Counted from the stretch's first letter, positions 1 through 12,850 are shown. The stretch is DNA of 64,000 bases from Timema cristinae (GCA_039000515.1 JBCFYV010000012.1:84377784-84441783); one strand, 5' to 3'. Translations and numbers: made by a program. The notes: generated by a model not told the origin, from the sequence alone.

Positions 1-617
1 TAGGTCATGAGGAATCCGTGAAGGGACATGCGATACAAACTTCCAGTGTCAAAAGGTTTCCCACCCCCAGGTTTAAACATTCACTCCAAGACAGATGTGT
101 AGTCAGTATAATGTATTGAGAGGGGAAAGAGAAATGCAGCAACCTTAGAGTGCTACGTGAAGTTGGCAGCACCCAGAGTTTTTTTTTAAAGTTTTCACAA
201 AAACTATGGCGGCACAAATTATGGGGATAGGATATTCTTGTGGCACAAGTTCAACACTTAATATTGGCATAGGTTTCAGAATTTATGCCATTAGTGGTGT
301 TGCCAACTTTACGGACCTGGGGCATTGGGACTTCGACAGCCAAACATTTTCCCACCCCTGGGTTAAATACGCATTCAAAGAGAGAAACGTGTGGTCAGCA
401 TAATGTGTATCGAAAGGGGGAAACGAAATGAAACAACGGCCTACGTGTTACGTAAAGTTAGAAGCACCCAAGAGTTTTTTGGTTAATTTTCACAAAAACT
501 ATGGCGGCACAAATTATGGGGATAGGATATTCTTGTGGCACAAATTCAGCACTAAATATTGGCATAGGTTTCAGAATTTGTGCCGTTAGTGGTGCTGCCA
601 ACTTCACGGACCTCTTT
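1..617. repeat. Tandem repeat, period about 295 bp, at least two copies
   Basis: The block starting AAACTATGGCGGCACAAAT at about 202 recurs at about 497, a shift of 295 bases. A partial earlier copy fills 1-201: its TTTCCCACCCC motif near 57 matches the one near 349. Copies are about 85-90% alike by eye. Similarity stops at about 617, just before a stretch that looks like a promoter. Short open frames starting at the two ATGs (206 and 501) are repeat translations and not genes. The array may continue to the left of the window. Confidence 0.85.
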
Positions 618-819
618 TTCTCGGCGTCTAGTCAACCTAAGATTGTATTGGTCGAAACCTCAGCCACGTGCTTTAAATTCCACCCAATCATTTCGAACTA
701 GTTCGTTCCGTTCCATTATCTTATTGTTCATGACTCACTCAACCAAGGAAAGGCAAGAAGTAAACAACTTGTTTGAAATTGTTGGCATATAACGCAGTTT
801 AAAAATAAATTGATTCATC
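618..819 (+). promoter_or_regulatory. Candidate TATA-less promoter and 5' UTR of the ZMYND8-like gene
   Basis: This unique, relatively GC-rich stretch lies between the tandem repeat and an ATG with a good splice donor. It holds a reverse CCAAT box (ATTGG, about 648), an E-box CACGTG (about 664), a forward CCAAT (about 684) and an AP-1-like TGACTCA (about 731). No TATA box is evident. The position upstream of a frame-compatible first coding exon is the main argument; the motifs alone are weak. No transcription start can be fixed from sequence. Confidence 0.3.
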
Positions 820-830
820 ATGGTGAAAAG
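820..830 (+). CDS. ZMYND8: Possible first coding exon (MVKR...) of the ZMYND8-like gene
   Basis: ATG at 820 has A at -3 and G at +4, a strong start context. It reads M-V-K and then leaves two bases, AG, before a consensus donor (AAAG|GTATGT at 831). Joined to the acceptor at 13014, AG+A gives Arg and the frame runs on as MVKR-YIPRSTRSQNP. Human ZMYND8 also begins with a short N-terminus containing an STRS motif. Joined instead to the acceptor at 8186, the frame ends at TAG 8244 after about 23 codons, so that transcript would carry a short upstream ORF. The exon is tiny and rests on phase and signal agreement alone, so confidence is modest. Confidence 0.35.
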
Positions 831-2814
831 GTATGTTTGTTATCATTATTTTCAATTTTTGCTGATAGTTCATTTGTATTTATTTTTTCTCGTTTTTTAT
901 TTTTGTCATCTGGCCTAATTTAAACAAAGCAATAATTATAAATTCAAAATTGACAAAATAAAAAATAGCTACACATTACCTAATAATGTATAATCTCTTA
1001 ATTGTTGATTCGAAAATAAGTTTCGGACCAAAATCAGAATTATTTATTTAAACCAGGTCTAAACGTATACACGTTTCACTTGATATGTAAAACTGACCAC
1101 AAATCCATGTTCACACTCGTTTTTAACGGCCGTCTTTTGCTCAATTTCATAGATACCATGGATCAAATAATATGTTTATCGATTTTTTCATTGAGTCTCA
1201 TTAATAAAGAGGAAAAATTCAACTCTTGCGGTGGTTAACTAGAGGATAGTTGCTAATGGTCTGGGACTACTTGTCGGACTCTCAATATTAAGGGGGAACC
1301 CCCATATATTCTATTTGGTTTCAAATCCTCTACGCTTCGTGCTTGTAGACAACTTCAATTCCATTTCCCCCTCAGTTAATTCTCTTGTGTACAGCAGTAC
1401 AGCTAGACATTTCGTCGCCTGTAGGGTTGACTTACAGGCAGGTATACATTCGTTCCAAAAATAAATTCCGAGACAAAGAAGTAGAGGGTTGGTTTCTTCT
1501 TTTATTCTCTAATGTTTGGAAGGCCGGGTTTGGGTTCTATTTCAAAATTATACATAGCTGTAGTAGTTTTCATTCAACATTCTTTCATTGTGTACACATG
1601 TATAATATAGTATATTACTAATTATCAATAATAGTATATTATATTTGTATTTCTAATTAAGGTGTAGGCCTAAAACCTTGATATTCTGCATTAATTAATA
1701 CAATAACTAATTCTAATTGAAAGTTAATCGTTTTTAAAATAAAAGGTCCAATAAATTAAAATGTAGGTAAATCTTTTAAATTGTTTTAATGATAATAATT
1801 CATAATAGATCAAATTAAAACTACTTTGGATAAAAACAATTTATTTTTACATTAACATTAGGCCTATATACAAGGATTTTACTTATAATAATTTAAAATT
1901 AAGAAGGATTGTTTATTGGAAATGCACCAAAATTCTTCTGATGAGGATGTAAACAAAAAAATAGTAATAACTATAAAGGTGAAAACCACCTCCCAATGCA
2001 TTTTGCCAGGTATACTCTAATTCTTGTAGGAAGAACAGGTTTAGAAAATACAAATAAATACATAACAAAAAATGGTGGTCAAAGTTGATGGAATTTTGCT
2101 TAGTTATTATCTTAAAGGTAGGCCTATTTTATAATATATATCAAAAGTTAAAGATGTAAATCACATTACTTGAGCTATGAATAAATCATTGTAGATTTAG
2201 TAACGTTTGTGATAGTCATTTACTCTTCTTATGATCAAAATTATAGTATACTCAACCTAAAGACAATAAAAATATAAATTATATTGAGTAAAATTTTACA
2301 TTACTTTACAAAACAATTGTGAAAAAGTTAATACATTTCCATGTGTGTTTAATTCCCATAGTATTTACAAAGTCCAGTCGTTTAGCGTTAGGGAAAGAAC
2401 TATAAAAAAACCAATGACAAACTAAACACTTCTTTATTTATTAATAAATAACAATCTTTGTAAAGTGTCTAATCTTTAAAATTATTTAAATTAAGTATTG
2501 GAAGTTAGTGATTAACTAATGTTGAAATGAAATATAACAATATAAGATTTACTTAAATGATTGCATAATGTTGTTTTTGGGGTTTCCTATAGTTACAAGT
2601 ATCAAACAATGGTATGCAAAAGTGTAATTGAAAAAGTGGATTTATTATAAAACTAAATAAATTTCATATCAAGTCACGTCAACGATATAAGTTAACAATA
2701 AAGATAAAAATGTTAAGGTAAATAATATGGATGCAATATCTCTTTGTTACAATTGCATATTATTAAAGCAAGTAGAGTTAGCTAAGACAAGGTTGTTACA
2801 ATTCTATCCAGCCT

Positions 2815-3380
2815 CCCCCCCAAAAAAAAAAACCCACCACAGATTTTTATTAAAAATACCCACTTAAAAACACAACAAAAAACTTAATGTATTTTGAATA
2901 CAAAGCAATTGTCTAATTTTTTAAAGTTGCTAGTCTATTTTCCTTTTAATATATAAAGTATGATTAATTACTTTAAATAAAAATGTAGATAGATTGGAAA
3001 TGGAATTAAACATACTGACATAGGACTAGATCAAACTAATGTTATTGAATATTTTAAAGAATACAAATACAATTTAAATTTTAAACATTTTTTTCTAAGA
3101 ACAAAATTTTACTAACATGATTGCATGAAAGTTTTATTTTGAATTTTGTTAACCAGTGTTTATTATTTTAATGCCCTAAAAATAATTGATTTATAAAATA
3201 TAATATTATTGTTTTCTTTTTAAAGTAACAGTCTAGTGACTAATTTATATGTTAGAATGATTGGTCAAATCAGATAACATACATAATATCTTAAATCACA
3301 CCACAACAAACCCATTAACACCTAATATAGCCCAACTTATTTTTTAAATAGCCCGGGGTTATTTCAAGCCTGAGCTAAGA
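2815..3380. repeat. Dispersed repeat, copies also near 9280-9480, 12845-12950 and 24850-25130
   Basis: The tract with CTATTTTCCTTTTAATA followed by GATTAATTACTTTAAATA recurs at about 9330-9390. The 3' part (AATGATTGGTCAAATCAGATAACAT, then CCACAACAAACCC) is matched near 12850-12930. The start (CCACCACAGATTTTTATT and a following TTTTGAATACAAAG) is matched near 24890. It is a degraded element of unknown class; no ORF or termini are clear. Confidence 0.5.
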
Positions 3381-4127
3381 GCTATTCATTTAGAATAAAA
3401 TGGTTTGAATTTCTACAAAGTTAAACAATTAAAAATAACAATTCTAGAATCGTACTTGTGTGTGTGTATGATATTTGAACACACACGCACACATATACAA
3501 GGACACAAACATGTTTGGTTTGTGATCTTCCTCCTACCCACAATTTATAAGCGAAGGGTGTCCAAATTAATGTATATACTCAATCACGTTCGGTCATTTT
3601 CGGCTTTATACAATTAATATAAAGATTTAAACAAAACTCATCGAAGTAGGCATGTCTTTACTCACACCACCATACTTTAAAATTAGCAGGATCAATCTTG
3701 CTTAAAGTGTTTAGAGGTTTGAAAAAATAAATAAATGGTACAGTGCACCACACAGAAATTCCCTTATGGGTTACTGACGACAAATCATGAAAATTTGTTT
3801 CCTAATTTTAATATAAAATGGAAGTAAACCAACTCTTGGTTAGTTACTAAATGAGAAAATATGTAAGATTGTGTCCTGCTATACATTTTAATTTACATGA
3901 AAATGTTTATAAAGTCATAGTTTTCCATTAATTTATCACAAAATAAAATACTGTCAAATGTTTCTAAGCAAAAACAAAATATTAAGTTATTTTAATAGAT
4001 ATAATGTATTTCTGATAATTTATAAATGACAGCCTATTAACATAGAAAATTTTAATGTTTCCTCAAATTGAAGCTATACCACCAAAAATAGACTAATGCA
4101 GAATTTGGCGGTTTGTTCTTACTTGGG

Positions 4128-4139
4128 TATTATAAACTC

Positions 4140-4183
<44 letters not shown>

Positions 4184-4206
4184 CACACACACACACGAGT
4201 TTTATA
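4128..4206. repeat. Perfect-arm palindrome: TATAAACTCG-(TG)n-(TA)n-(CA)n-CGAGTTTTATA
   Basis: A CTCG(TG) tract runs into about 26 bases of TA repeat and then into (AC) ending CGAG, so both arms pair completely and the AT core is self-complementary. It is a long cruciform-capable microsatellite. Confidence 0.85.
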
Positions 4207-4794
4207 TGTATATATAGGTCAGTGGCACACCCAATAGAGGAAAAACTGGGAATTGGTCTCCCCCAAGACTCAATACTAGTTTAATAAATACACTAATTAT
4301 GTGATTGTTAAAATAAAGAGCATTAAAGATGTGTCGAGTGCATAAGATACCTTTTAAAACCAGGTTTACGATTTATATTTCAAAGAGATAAATGCTCTAC
4401 ACATTAAAATAACCCTTGATTTTCCTATTGGAAAAAAGCAAATTCATACTAGATTCGATATATTGTGTGCAAGGCCAAAGCCAGATAAATTTTGAATTAA
4501 AACTACCTTATTTACTGTTTAAAAATAACAAAATTAAATACAAGGAATGCTCTATATCTACTAGTATTGTGATTGTCAAAAAAATCTAACTCGAAATTTC
4601 GATAAATGTCAACGTTTCATGACCCCCTGAAACCAAAAACATGGTTTCCGCAATGCAGTTTGTCTGTCCGTCACTTTTCCCTTATTACTCCTTTTATATA
4701 CTTAAACCTTATTTTTAACTTATTACATATCCCTTAGTAATTAATTTGATTTTGTTTTTACCCTTTTTAATCTTTTTAGTTACCCTAAACTATT

Positions 4795-5110
4795 CTCCCG
4801 GGCAAAGCTGTACTTCATGCTAGTAATATATATAAAAAAAAAAGTGAGTTTAGGTGTGTGTTCAGAAAAATCTAAGCCCCTTCGAGATAGGATGAAAAAT
4901 TGAAATTTTGAAGATCTTTAGAAGAACCACCTCATTTAACAAGGAAAATTTACAAAATGAGGAATTTCAAAAATAGGCTCCAGGACTTGGTGGAGGGAGT
5001 CAAAATAAGAAAGACGTTTTAACTTTAGTAGAAAATTGAAATTTGAGGTAAAGGTAGGGGGACTACAGCAAAGAATAAGATAAGTGTTAAAATTTCAAAT
5101 TTTTAGTGAT
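4795..5110. repeat. Dispersed degenerate repeat (GTGAGTTTAGGTGTGTG type)
   Basis: It begins with CCGGGCAAAGCTGTACTTCATGCTAGTA and an AT run, followed by GTGAGTTTAGGTGTGTGTTCAGA. The same layout (AT run, GTAAGTGTATGTGTGCTTGTATGTCTCCAGA) starts the array at about 34085-35640. It is noncoding and its class is unknown. Confidence 0.45.
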
Positions 5111-6084
5111 AGCAGAGCGTGAAATTTAAATTATGTTTGCCATAGTTAGCTTGGTATTGTGCAAGGAGGAATTATATAATGCTAACATCCGGATGTTGAA
5201 CGTCCTAATTTGAATATTTTGATAGAGTACAAAGAATGGATCAGCCTGCTAGTAAATTATTTATGTTAGATGATTTTACCCTAAACCATTATTTGAAATA
5301 AGTCTCTTCTCTAGCCCCCTCCACAGTAAACACAATTAATATTTAGTCACAAAAGAATGTCTAGCTATCTGGACAGTTATTAAGTTATGGCCAGATAAAT
5401 AAATCAAGCGTTGAACAATGACATTCATGTAGTGTAAAAAAAATACTTTGCTTAAATAATATTTGTTTAAAATAAATTAATAAAAATGCACAGCATTTGT
5501 CAAAACAAAAACAATATGTAACATAAAACATATTTGTAGTTGTCAACACAAAATTGATATTTCAAATACATAAAAATGCACACAAGTTTTCAAAACAATA
5601 AATTAGAAAGGGGAATTAGCCATAAATGTTAACACTAAGTCAATATACTATTTAAATAAAATCCCGTAGCTTATGGAAACAGCCATTATTTAAAAAATGT
5701 TCTTCACTAATTTAATATCCTTTAACATTAGCCCTAATCTTTAGTTTACTATTTTAAATCACCATAAATATTTGTATTTACCTAATGAGTTTATAGGAAT
5801 AAAATATTTAAGAATATCTTAGAAATAAACAAACATAATATATGTATTGACATTATTTATTTGACATCTTTTCTAATCAAAAGAGGAGTGGTGATTTTAT
5901 GCTCAAAGCTCCTCAATGTGTTGAGTCATGTAAAGTTTTTTTTAATGAGAAGAACAATATGCAGATTAAAAAAATCCATACAAGTTAGCACAAAAAGCTA
6001 TTTGGCATTTTAGTAAGTTTTTCCCTGGCTCCTATAATGAGCACAGCACCCTAGATAAGGTCCTGCTCGACGTTCTTTGACTTT

Positions 6085-6300
6085 AGTTTTTAGCTCATCA
6101 CCTTACAAACCATTCGGGCTATTCAAATTTACTCCCGTTAATAGGGTAGGGGTGATGAAGGTAGAATGTAAGTGAAATGTACCTGTACTTGCATATATAA
6201 ATAAAATAACATTTAGAAAAAAATATCTTGAGAATGACCGGCTGCGAATTGAACCTCGATCTCCCAGTTGCCAGTAGGCTAGTCTAAATGAGCCTTGCAT
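6085..6300 (-). repeat. Degraded tRNA-derived SINE (family B-like)
   Basis: Read on the - strand, the head has a tRNA B-box-like GAGGTTCAATTCGC (about 6245-6258). The tail carries ATAGCCCGAATGGTTTGTAAG, a diverged form of the CCCGAACGGGTAGTAAGACG tail of the intact SINEs in this window. The A-box is poor, so this is an old copy. Confidence 0.5.
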
Positions 6301-7299
6301 TTAGTTTACGTGCTCACTAGTGCAGCCATGAATGATTTTAGTTGAGATTTTTATTCCTATTTTCAAACAATATTTGGTTTTGTGTTTGTGGCGCTATCTT
6401 TATAGTTTAGCATTCAATCATATAATAATGCTAGCAGTTTGGTTGACTTCACTGGTCTTGGAGTCAAGACTTGGTGTTCGTGTGTTAAAACCATGCCGGG
6501 ATCAAAGGATTTCTTTCGAGTGATAACAATTCATAGCATAACTTCTTTTGGATGGAAAGTAAAGCCATCAGTCCCTTGTCAATTGTGGTATGTAAGATAA
6601 CCCTATAAGGTTTGTGAAAATACCTTTCTCGGCAAAATTGTTAGGCCCTTTTGATCTCACTCATAGAAATTCTCGTGTGCTTATAATCATTTGGCTCAGA
6701 AAGCGCACTTTAAATACAAAAAATAAATAAAACTAGTAGTTGGGCCCGTTCCTTACCCATGCACAACCCTAATATAGACGGCACACTATTATTGATGGGA
6801 AACAATGTTTTCATCTGCTATCACTAAGGATTAAATTAGATAATATTTATTCACAATGAATATTGGTGGAAAGATAATACATAATTAAAGGGTGTGGATT
6901 TTTGTTGAATTTGGGGAAATTATTTATTTATTGTAATTAGTTATTTGAATTGATATTGTGAGCTATAAATAAAAAACTTAAGAAAAGTAATCTGTTGTAA
7001 GTTTGACGATTTGACAACAGGAAGATTCTTGCTCACTTTGGGATTATTTAAAATATATATCAGTACCTATTAAGACCTTTTTGTAATCATATACAGGCCA
7101 AAAATGTATTTATAAAATGTTAAAAATGTTAACTACAATCAATTAATTGGGAGGAGATGTCCCACAAATAATATAAAAAAACATTTCTACCGTCATTACA
7201 CAATCACACACCAAAATTATTTTTAAACATAGGCTTAGTTAAAGCAAACTTGCACAATACCTACCTTATTTATTAATATACAATTTTTAAGAAAAATTT

Positions 7300-7740
7300 G
7301 TTGGCTCCAGACAGGGAAAACCTGGAAAAGTCAGGGAATTGTTTGATGTTAAGGAAATCTAGAAAGTCAGTGATTTTAACAAAAAAATAATGAAAAGTCA
7401 GGAATTTTAAACACTTGACTAACTATGAACCTAAACATTTAAACAAAAGTGATAGCTTTTGTTTATCAATGTTAGCAAAATGCATTGCCTAAATATGGCA
7501 GTCATAAAATCAAAGTGTAAACACTTTTACACAGTGCCGAAAATAAGTTAACTCCTAAGTATGGTGATGTTTATTAGCCATTAGGATTGCTTTTTATGAT
7601 ATGTGCTCAATGTAACAAACAGAAAAATTGCTGTTCTCAAAGAAAAACTGCAAAAAGGTTGATTTGGGAATTTTTTAAATGTTGTTTTGAAAACCTGGAA
7701 AAGTCAAGGAATTTTATAGTAAAAGTTTTGTAGTCACCCT
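7300..7740. repeat. Old repeat with CTGGAAAAGTCAGGGAATT motifs
   Basis: The phrase CTGGAAAAGTCAGGGAATT occurs near 7322, and variants occur near 7390 and 7695. Related phrases occur at 14530-14640 and 39180-39500. It is a dispersed, old, noncoding repeat. Confidence 0.4.
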
Positions 7741-8185
7741 TAAAAAACTCCCAAGGGGAATGTTTAGAATATGTTTTTTACTTAACCTATGTAAAACATA
7801 TATATGGTAATATATATATTTATAGGGATTCCAGTATAACACATAAATGCATGTTAATGAAAATAAATCATTGGCCGCTGTCCAAAAGTATGGAATGACG
7901 TTCTAAAACATATATTTAAATAAATGGACAACAGCTTATTGTTTATAAAAAGTGGTCAATATGACTGCTGTTGGGCTTTATAGATACACACATATTCATG
8001 GGCTTCCCAGTGTTAAATGAAAAGTTTGATAACTCAATATGACCTCAAATTTTGCGATATAGATCCTAATTCTCCAATATAAAAAATATAGTTTGAATAA
8101 ATCTTGAACTTACCACAAATTGAATAACATTGCTGCCGATCAATTGACCATGAATTTATGATATTTTTTCTTCTTTTTTTTTCAG

Positions 8186-8967
8186 GTTCCATAATAGTTT
8201 CATGATATTGATCTGGTCACACACAACTGATGAAAGTAACCGATAGATTAGCGTTCCGCCTTAAGCTGTTTTACTCATTTGGCATATATCTGCTATACTT
8301 AAAATATGGGAGAAGAAGGGGACAAGACATTGAGAAAAACACTAAAGAAACACAAAATCACATTAATCTCACAAACCCTGCATGGGGTGGCCAAAATGAA
8401 GAAGAAACCTGGGAGAAAGTCACTCTCTCACACCTTGAATGAGTTGGCTAGGAAAAGGAAAATGAAGAATATCAGAAAGTCAAAACAGCAGAAATTAGGA
8501 AACTATGCCACAATGACTATAGGAATCCAGAAAAGACAGATCCCACATTCTTCAGAAAATGTGGTCAGGACAAAGATGAAGAAAGGGACAACACCAATCT
8601 TACATTCTCTGAGAAATGTAGCTGGAAGAAAGGCGAAGGCAGCAAAAACAACCCTACAAATGCCGAGAAAGGGTGTCTTGATGAAGAAAGCTGAAAAAGT
8701 TGCTTTGATAAGAATGAAGGCAAGAAGAGTTGCACTAATAAAGACAACTAAGGGTTTGAGTGCTGGTAAAAAGTTGAAATCTGTGGTCAGTGACGTGTCT
8801 ATAAGTGACAACGTTGAGCACATCAAGGAAGAAAACAGTTACTGCAAGAAAGAGGATGGTGATGTCCCACTGTCGCATGACTCGAAGTCACCACCTACCG
8901 AACTGGACAATGGTAGCGAGTTTCTAAGAAAGACAGCTAACGGTGTGATGAGTCAAGTTGGTAAAGG
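8186..8967 (+). CDS. ZMYND8: Basic N-terminal exon of the ZMYND8-like gene (CDS from ATG 8306)
   Basis: The exon start is set by a strong acceptor (TTCTTTTTTTTTTCAG|G). The open frame begins at ATG 8306 (A at -3, G at +4), with an in-frame TAA at 8300, so this must be a first coding exon. It runs 221 codons, far longer than expected by chance in DNA this AT-rich. The encoded segment is very rich in Lys and Arg (for example KKKPGRKS, ELARKRKMKN) and ends more acidic; IKEE fits a sumoylation motif. I see no known domain. The donor GG|GTGAGT at 8968 leaves phase 2, which joins 13014 in frame as ...VGKG-YIPRSTRSQNP. This N-terminus is longer than that of human ZMYND8 and may be a lineage-specific alternative start. 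An unlinked basic ORF is possible but less likely, given the exact phase and donor. Confidence 0.6.
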
Positions 8968-11823
8968 GTGAGTGTGGACGAATTATTTCTCTATTGGCAT
9001 GCAACCCACTTGGCTTACTAACAAACAATTATGGGTGCTACTTAGTACATCTAAAATCAGCCAGCAAGGCTAAAATTGATTGTAATGGTGCTTCTTACCA
9101 TTTAGTGGGTTCTGATTCCCACTCCAGGCAAATTCACCCACAATACCTTAAAATTCTCTCTCATCCTATTCTATTAGGTTTTATTTGTCCTACACAAACA
9201 TCAGGCTACATTATATAAATGTATGAAGATGTTTGCCAGACTGGGTTATTATAATCTTACCAAGCCCAATAAAACCCCCATATTATATTTTGCATACAAC
9301 ACAATTTTCTGATTTTCAGAAATGGATAATCTATTTTCCTTTTAATAATTAAAATACGATTAATTACTTTAAATACGGAGTATGTAACAATTTGTCTAGA
9401 AATTGAACTAAACAAACTTAGCATAAGTTTAGATTAATGTTATTTGATACTCTAAAAAGGTATACATAAACTTAAAACGTAAATCATTCTCTTTATAAAG
9501 TAACAGAACTTTTTCCCTTACCATGATTAAATAAAACAATATTTTTTTAGAAAAATTTGGTTGACTAATGTCTATATTTCTTTAAAAAAATATTACTTTT
9601 ATGTGATTGTATTATATCGTTAGCCTACACATTATTTGCCTTGTAAAGTAAGTCAAGATTGAATTACAGGACTAGGCTGCTAACTAAATAACCTAATAAA
9701 ATGAAAGTTAGGTCCTAAATACTAGTTTTGTCTCACAAACAATTGCTATCAATCACATAAATAAATTATTTCAGTTTATTATATATTCAATATTAAAATA
9801 CCTGTAGGTCTATAGTTCAGTTCAAACTTAAAACTACTAGGCTAGTTTTTATTTAAAATAAAATTAAAAGTAAACTAGTTTACTTAATTTTATTTTAAAA
9901 TTAAAATACATGTACACTTCAGTTCAAACTTTGAACTATTATTTTTTATTTTAAATAAATATAATTGTTTTGTAAAAATTAAGAATTAACTCGGATACAT
10001 TTTAAGTTTAGGTCCAAGTGGTCAACAACACTTAAATTATATTTCTCATCTTTACTGTTAGAGAGTATTTTCTGATGGAATGTAAATTTTCACTAGATTC
10101 TCAGCTTTTCACCCCCAACGGTCTACTTTTAGCTTAAATCTCACCAGTCAATAAGTTTAAGTTATTCAGATGGTCTTTCATTAGATGCAAGACAGGACAG
10201 AAAATTAATCTTCTCACGAAAGAACAGAAATTCTTAGGCAATTTTTTTTTCTCAGTTACATCATTTGCCACCATTTTGGCATGCTGAATTTTTCAATTAC
10301 TAAATTTACGAACAATGAAGCAGAAAAAAAAAATAGGATCAATAATTTTGAAATCCATCACAGGAATGATTCATTCTTATTGACTTTCCATGAGTCAGTT
10401 GTCAGCAACTTTCTCTTGTTATGAAGAGAGTCTTTCTTGCTCCCTTGTATCTAGGATTCATTAAATTTCCTTTCCTGAAAACGAAATGGTTACAACTTTG
10501 ATCAAGGCTTGGGCTACTTAAAATTATCATAAAACCCCACACTTTCTTATGATGAAACATTTTAAATAATTTAGTGGGGATGGATATGGATAAATTATGC
10601 CTAAATTAGACAAGCAGATAAAACATGCTAAAGGCTAATAAAAACAAAATGGGCCTAACTGATTAAATAGCAATACTATATAATTAGGACGTTTCTTCAT
10701 TAAACTGACAATGATACAAATAATTACTAATAAACCTGAGGTGAGAGAATGTGTAAAATGAAGTATAAACTAGTAAAATGTGCTTGGATATTATAACTGA
10801 TGGGCACGTGTATGCCTTTTACACAAACAAACAGATCTAGGTATTTAAGAATATTGCTATTAAATTAACAAAATAAGCATGGTAAAATGAATATATAGAT
10901 AGGAAATGATTAAGAGCTAAGAAGCTAAAACACTTTACAACCTATTTGCTCTAAAAAATGGGGAAGGTTTCTAAAAATTTCACCAGTGTTGAAAACAACC
11001 TAACTAAATTTGTCTTCAAAATGACGTGTGACAGAAAGAAGAAATAAATAACAGACTACAATTTTTACAAGCAGGTTACAAAATGTATGTACACTCCTGA
11101 CTAATTTTTAAAAAACTTATGAATTAACAGACTCGCTAAATTAAAAGCTTAAGACCAAACTTGCTTTTCGAGCACACACACAAAATCCTTATAAAACATA
11201 GGGCCAAATATTTCATCCTCAAATTCTCTCCTATTTTACAAAATACTTCTTGTTCCTAACATGCTTAAGGCCAAATTCGCTAAACGGGCACTCCAACTAA
11301 ATGATTCAACTCACCTTTAAAAGCCTAGTGGCCAAATAAGCTATATGAGCAACTCACATCCTATGTAACCAATCATTCTTTATAAGCCTAACATCCAACA
11401 AAAAATTACTTAATTAGCACTAACCTTGCCTATTCACCAGGGGTCCTAACCTTAAAAAAATTATATCAACTGAAAATAGCTTAAGTTAACAAAATTAGTT
11501 AATAAAACAAATTAAACAAAGCTAACCAGTTAAAAATATAACATACAGGTAGGCCTACAGGTACTAAATATAGAAAGGGTAGTTCATACACGTACACTCT
11601 TCAATAACAGAGAAAAGGTAATAAATAGGGGTTTAAAATCGCCTGACTATTTTTTTTTGGGAGGACACACCACCCCAAATAAAATTAAAAGCAAATTACT
11701 AAAGTCGAAAATCTCCACAGCACACAAACTCCAAATTTCCTACACACAGAACAATGTTGTACACAACCCCAAGAAAATTTCTTTAAGGGTTATAATGCAA
11801 ATTCACAATTAAAACTACTATTT

Positions 11824-11825
11824 TG

Positions 11826-11865
<40 letters not shown>

Positions 11866-12130
11866 GCACCGCGTCTCACTACCCGTTCGGGTTATACGCA
11901 CTTACGCTAATGTGAAATGGTAGGGTGATTGTGAGATGAAAATGAAGGACCTACAGTTTAACGTGGAATCCGAACCACGGTGGCGGCCTGGCATTCCCCA
12001 CATTCACAAGATGTCTTGTCAGAGGTGAAGGAAGGGTTTGGTAATCAGATAAATCTTTGCCGGGACCGGGGATTGAACCCCGGCCGCCAGCACAGAAGTC
12101 TGACACCTTACCTCTAGACCACCAGGTCAC
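11824..12130 (-). mobile_element. tRNA-derived SINE, family A, full length
   Basis: On the - strand it starts GTGACCTGGTGGTCTAGAGG. It has a B-box-like GGGGTTCAATCCCC, then a body with CCACCGTGGTTCGGATTCC, and ends in ACCCGAACGGGTAGTGAGACG, GGTGCTAA and a (TAA)n tail (the TTATTATT run at 11824). The tRNA head, unrelated body and short-repeat tail are the hallmarks of a SINE. (TTA)n DNA lies on both sides, which hides any target duplication. Confidence 0.85.
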
Positions 12131-12589
12131 TATTATTATATTATTATTATTATTATTATTAATATTGTAATCACAAAATTAACTAAGAAACAGTTGTTAT
12201 ACATTTATGCCATAATATGGACTAACTTTATAAATGGAAGCATATAACCCAAACATTTAGTGAGATATGATGCTTTTAAAAAAAATCACAAAACAGCCAA
12301 GCTTGATAAGAGCTGAACAAAATAATATGTTCAACTAGACACTCACTTGGGATAATATAATTTATAAGTTACCGTACCCACACATTATTAAAACAAAGTC
12401 TTAGAAAGATTAGCCTAATTTATCAAAGACGCAAATAAGATAGCAAAAGTTCTTACCTTTAATCATTTGGTAATTAAAATTGCTTTAAAAACCAGATCCG
12501 GTGTAGCAGAGTATTAGCTTCAAACTTCACTGCTTATTAAGACACTAAAATATTCAAGTAAAGAAAGCACCCAATTAATTCTGCAGCTG

Positions 12590-12850
12590 CCATGCCATTA
12601 ACTTGGTGCATGGTCTTCCCCCACCCCCTCTCTCTCACCACTCCCCCCTCTTCCTCCTCCATTACTCTTTCTAATCCTTCTACACAAATATTAATTTTTT
12701 CCTCAACTTGCTAGGTTTATATACAGTATTATTGCCAAGAATTACATTGTTGCATTATTGTTTTCCTTAATTATGTCTCTTATTACTCTTTTCCTATTGT
12801 GTTGACGTTTAAATATACTTCATTTGATCCTGAATAATTATTACATTGTG
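12590..12850 (+). repeat. Dispersed repeat, inverted partner at 17795-18015
   Basis: The phrases GCCAAGAATTACATTGTTGC, ATTATTGTTTTCCTT and GTCTCTTATTACT occur here in order and are found reverse-complemented at 17840-17925. The TGCATGGTC...CCTC part at 12608 matches 17985-17995. It is a noncoding element of unknown class. Confidence 0.65.

Larger units (their letters stand above)
831..8185 (+). other. Intron (if exon 820-830 is real) or 5' flank, no gene seen
   Basis: About 7.4 kb of AT-rich DNA between the candidate first exon and the exon at 8186. I see no conserved coding region; open frames here are short and of random composition. Contents are listed separately: a dispersed repeat (2815-3380), a TG/TA/CA palindrome (4128-4206), a repeat with a poly-TA start (4795-5110), a SINE remnant (6085-6300) and GAAAAGTCAGGGAATT-type repeats (7300-7740). 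Confidence 0.5.

Noticed and set aside
8230..8442. 70-codon + frame starting at an earlier ATG
   Set aside because: Overlaps the basic ORF in another frame and ends early; at most an upstream ORF.
8503..8826. 107-codon open frame on the - strand
   Set aside because: Exactly antisense to the basic exon; its hydrophobic Leu/Phe-rich composition is what Lys/Arg codons give in reverse.
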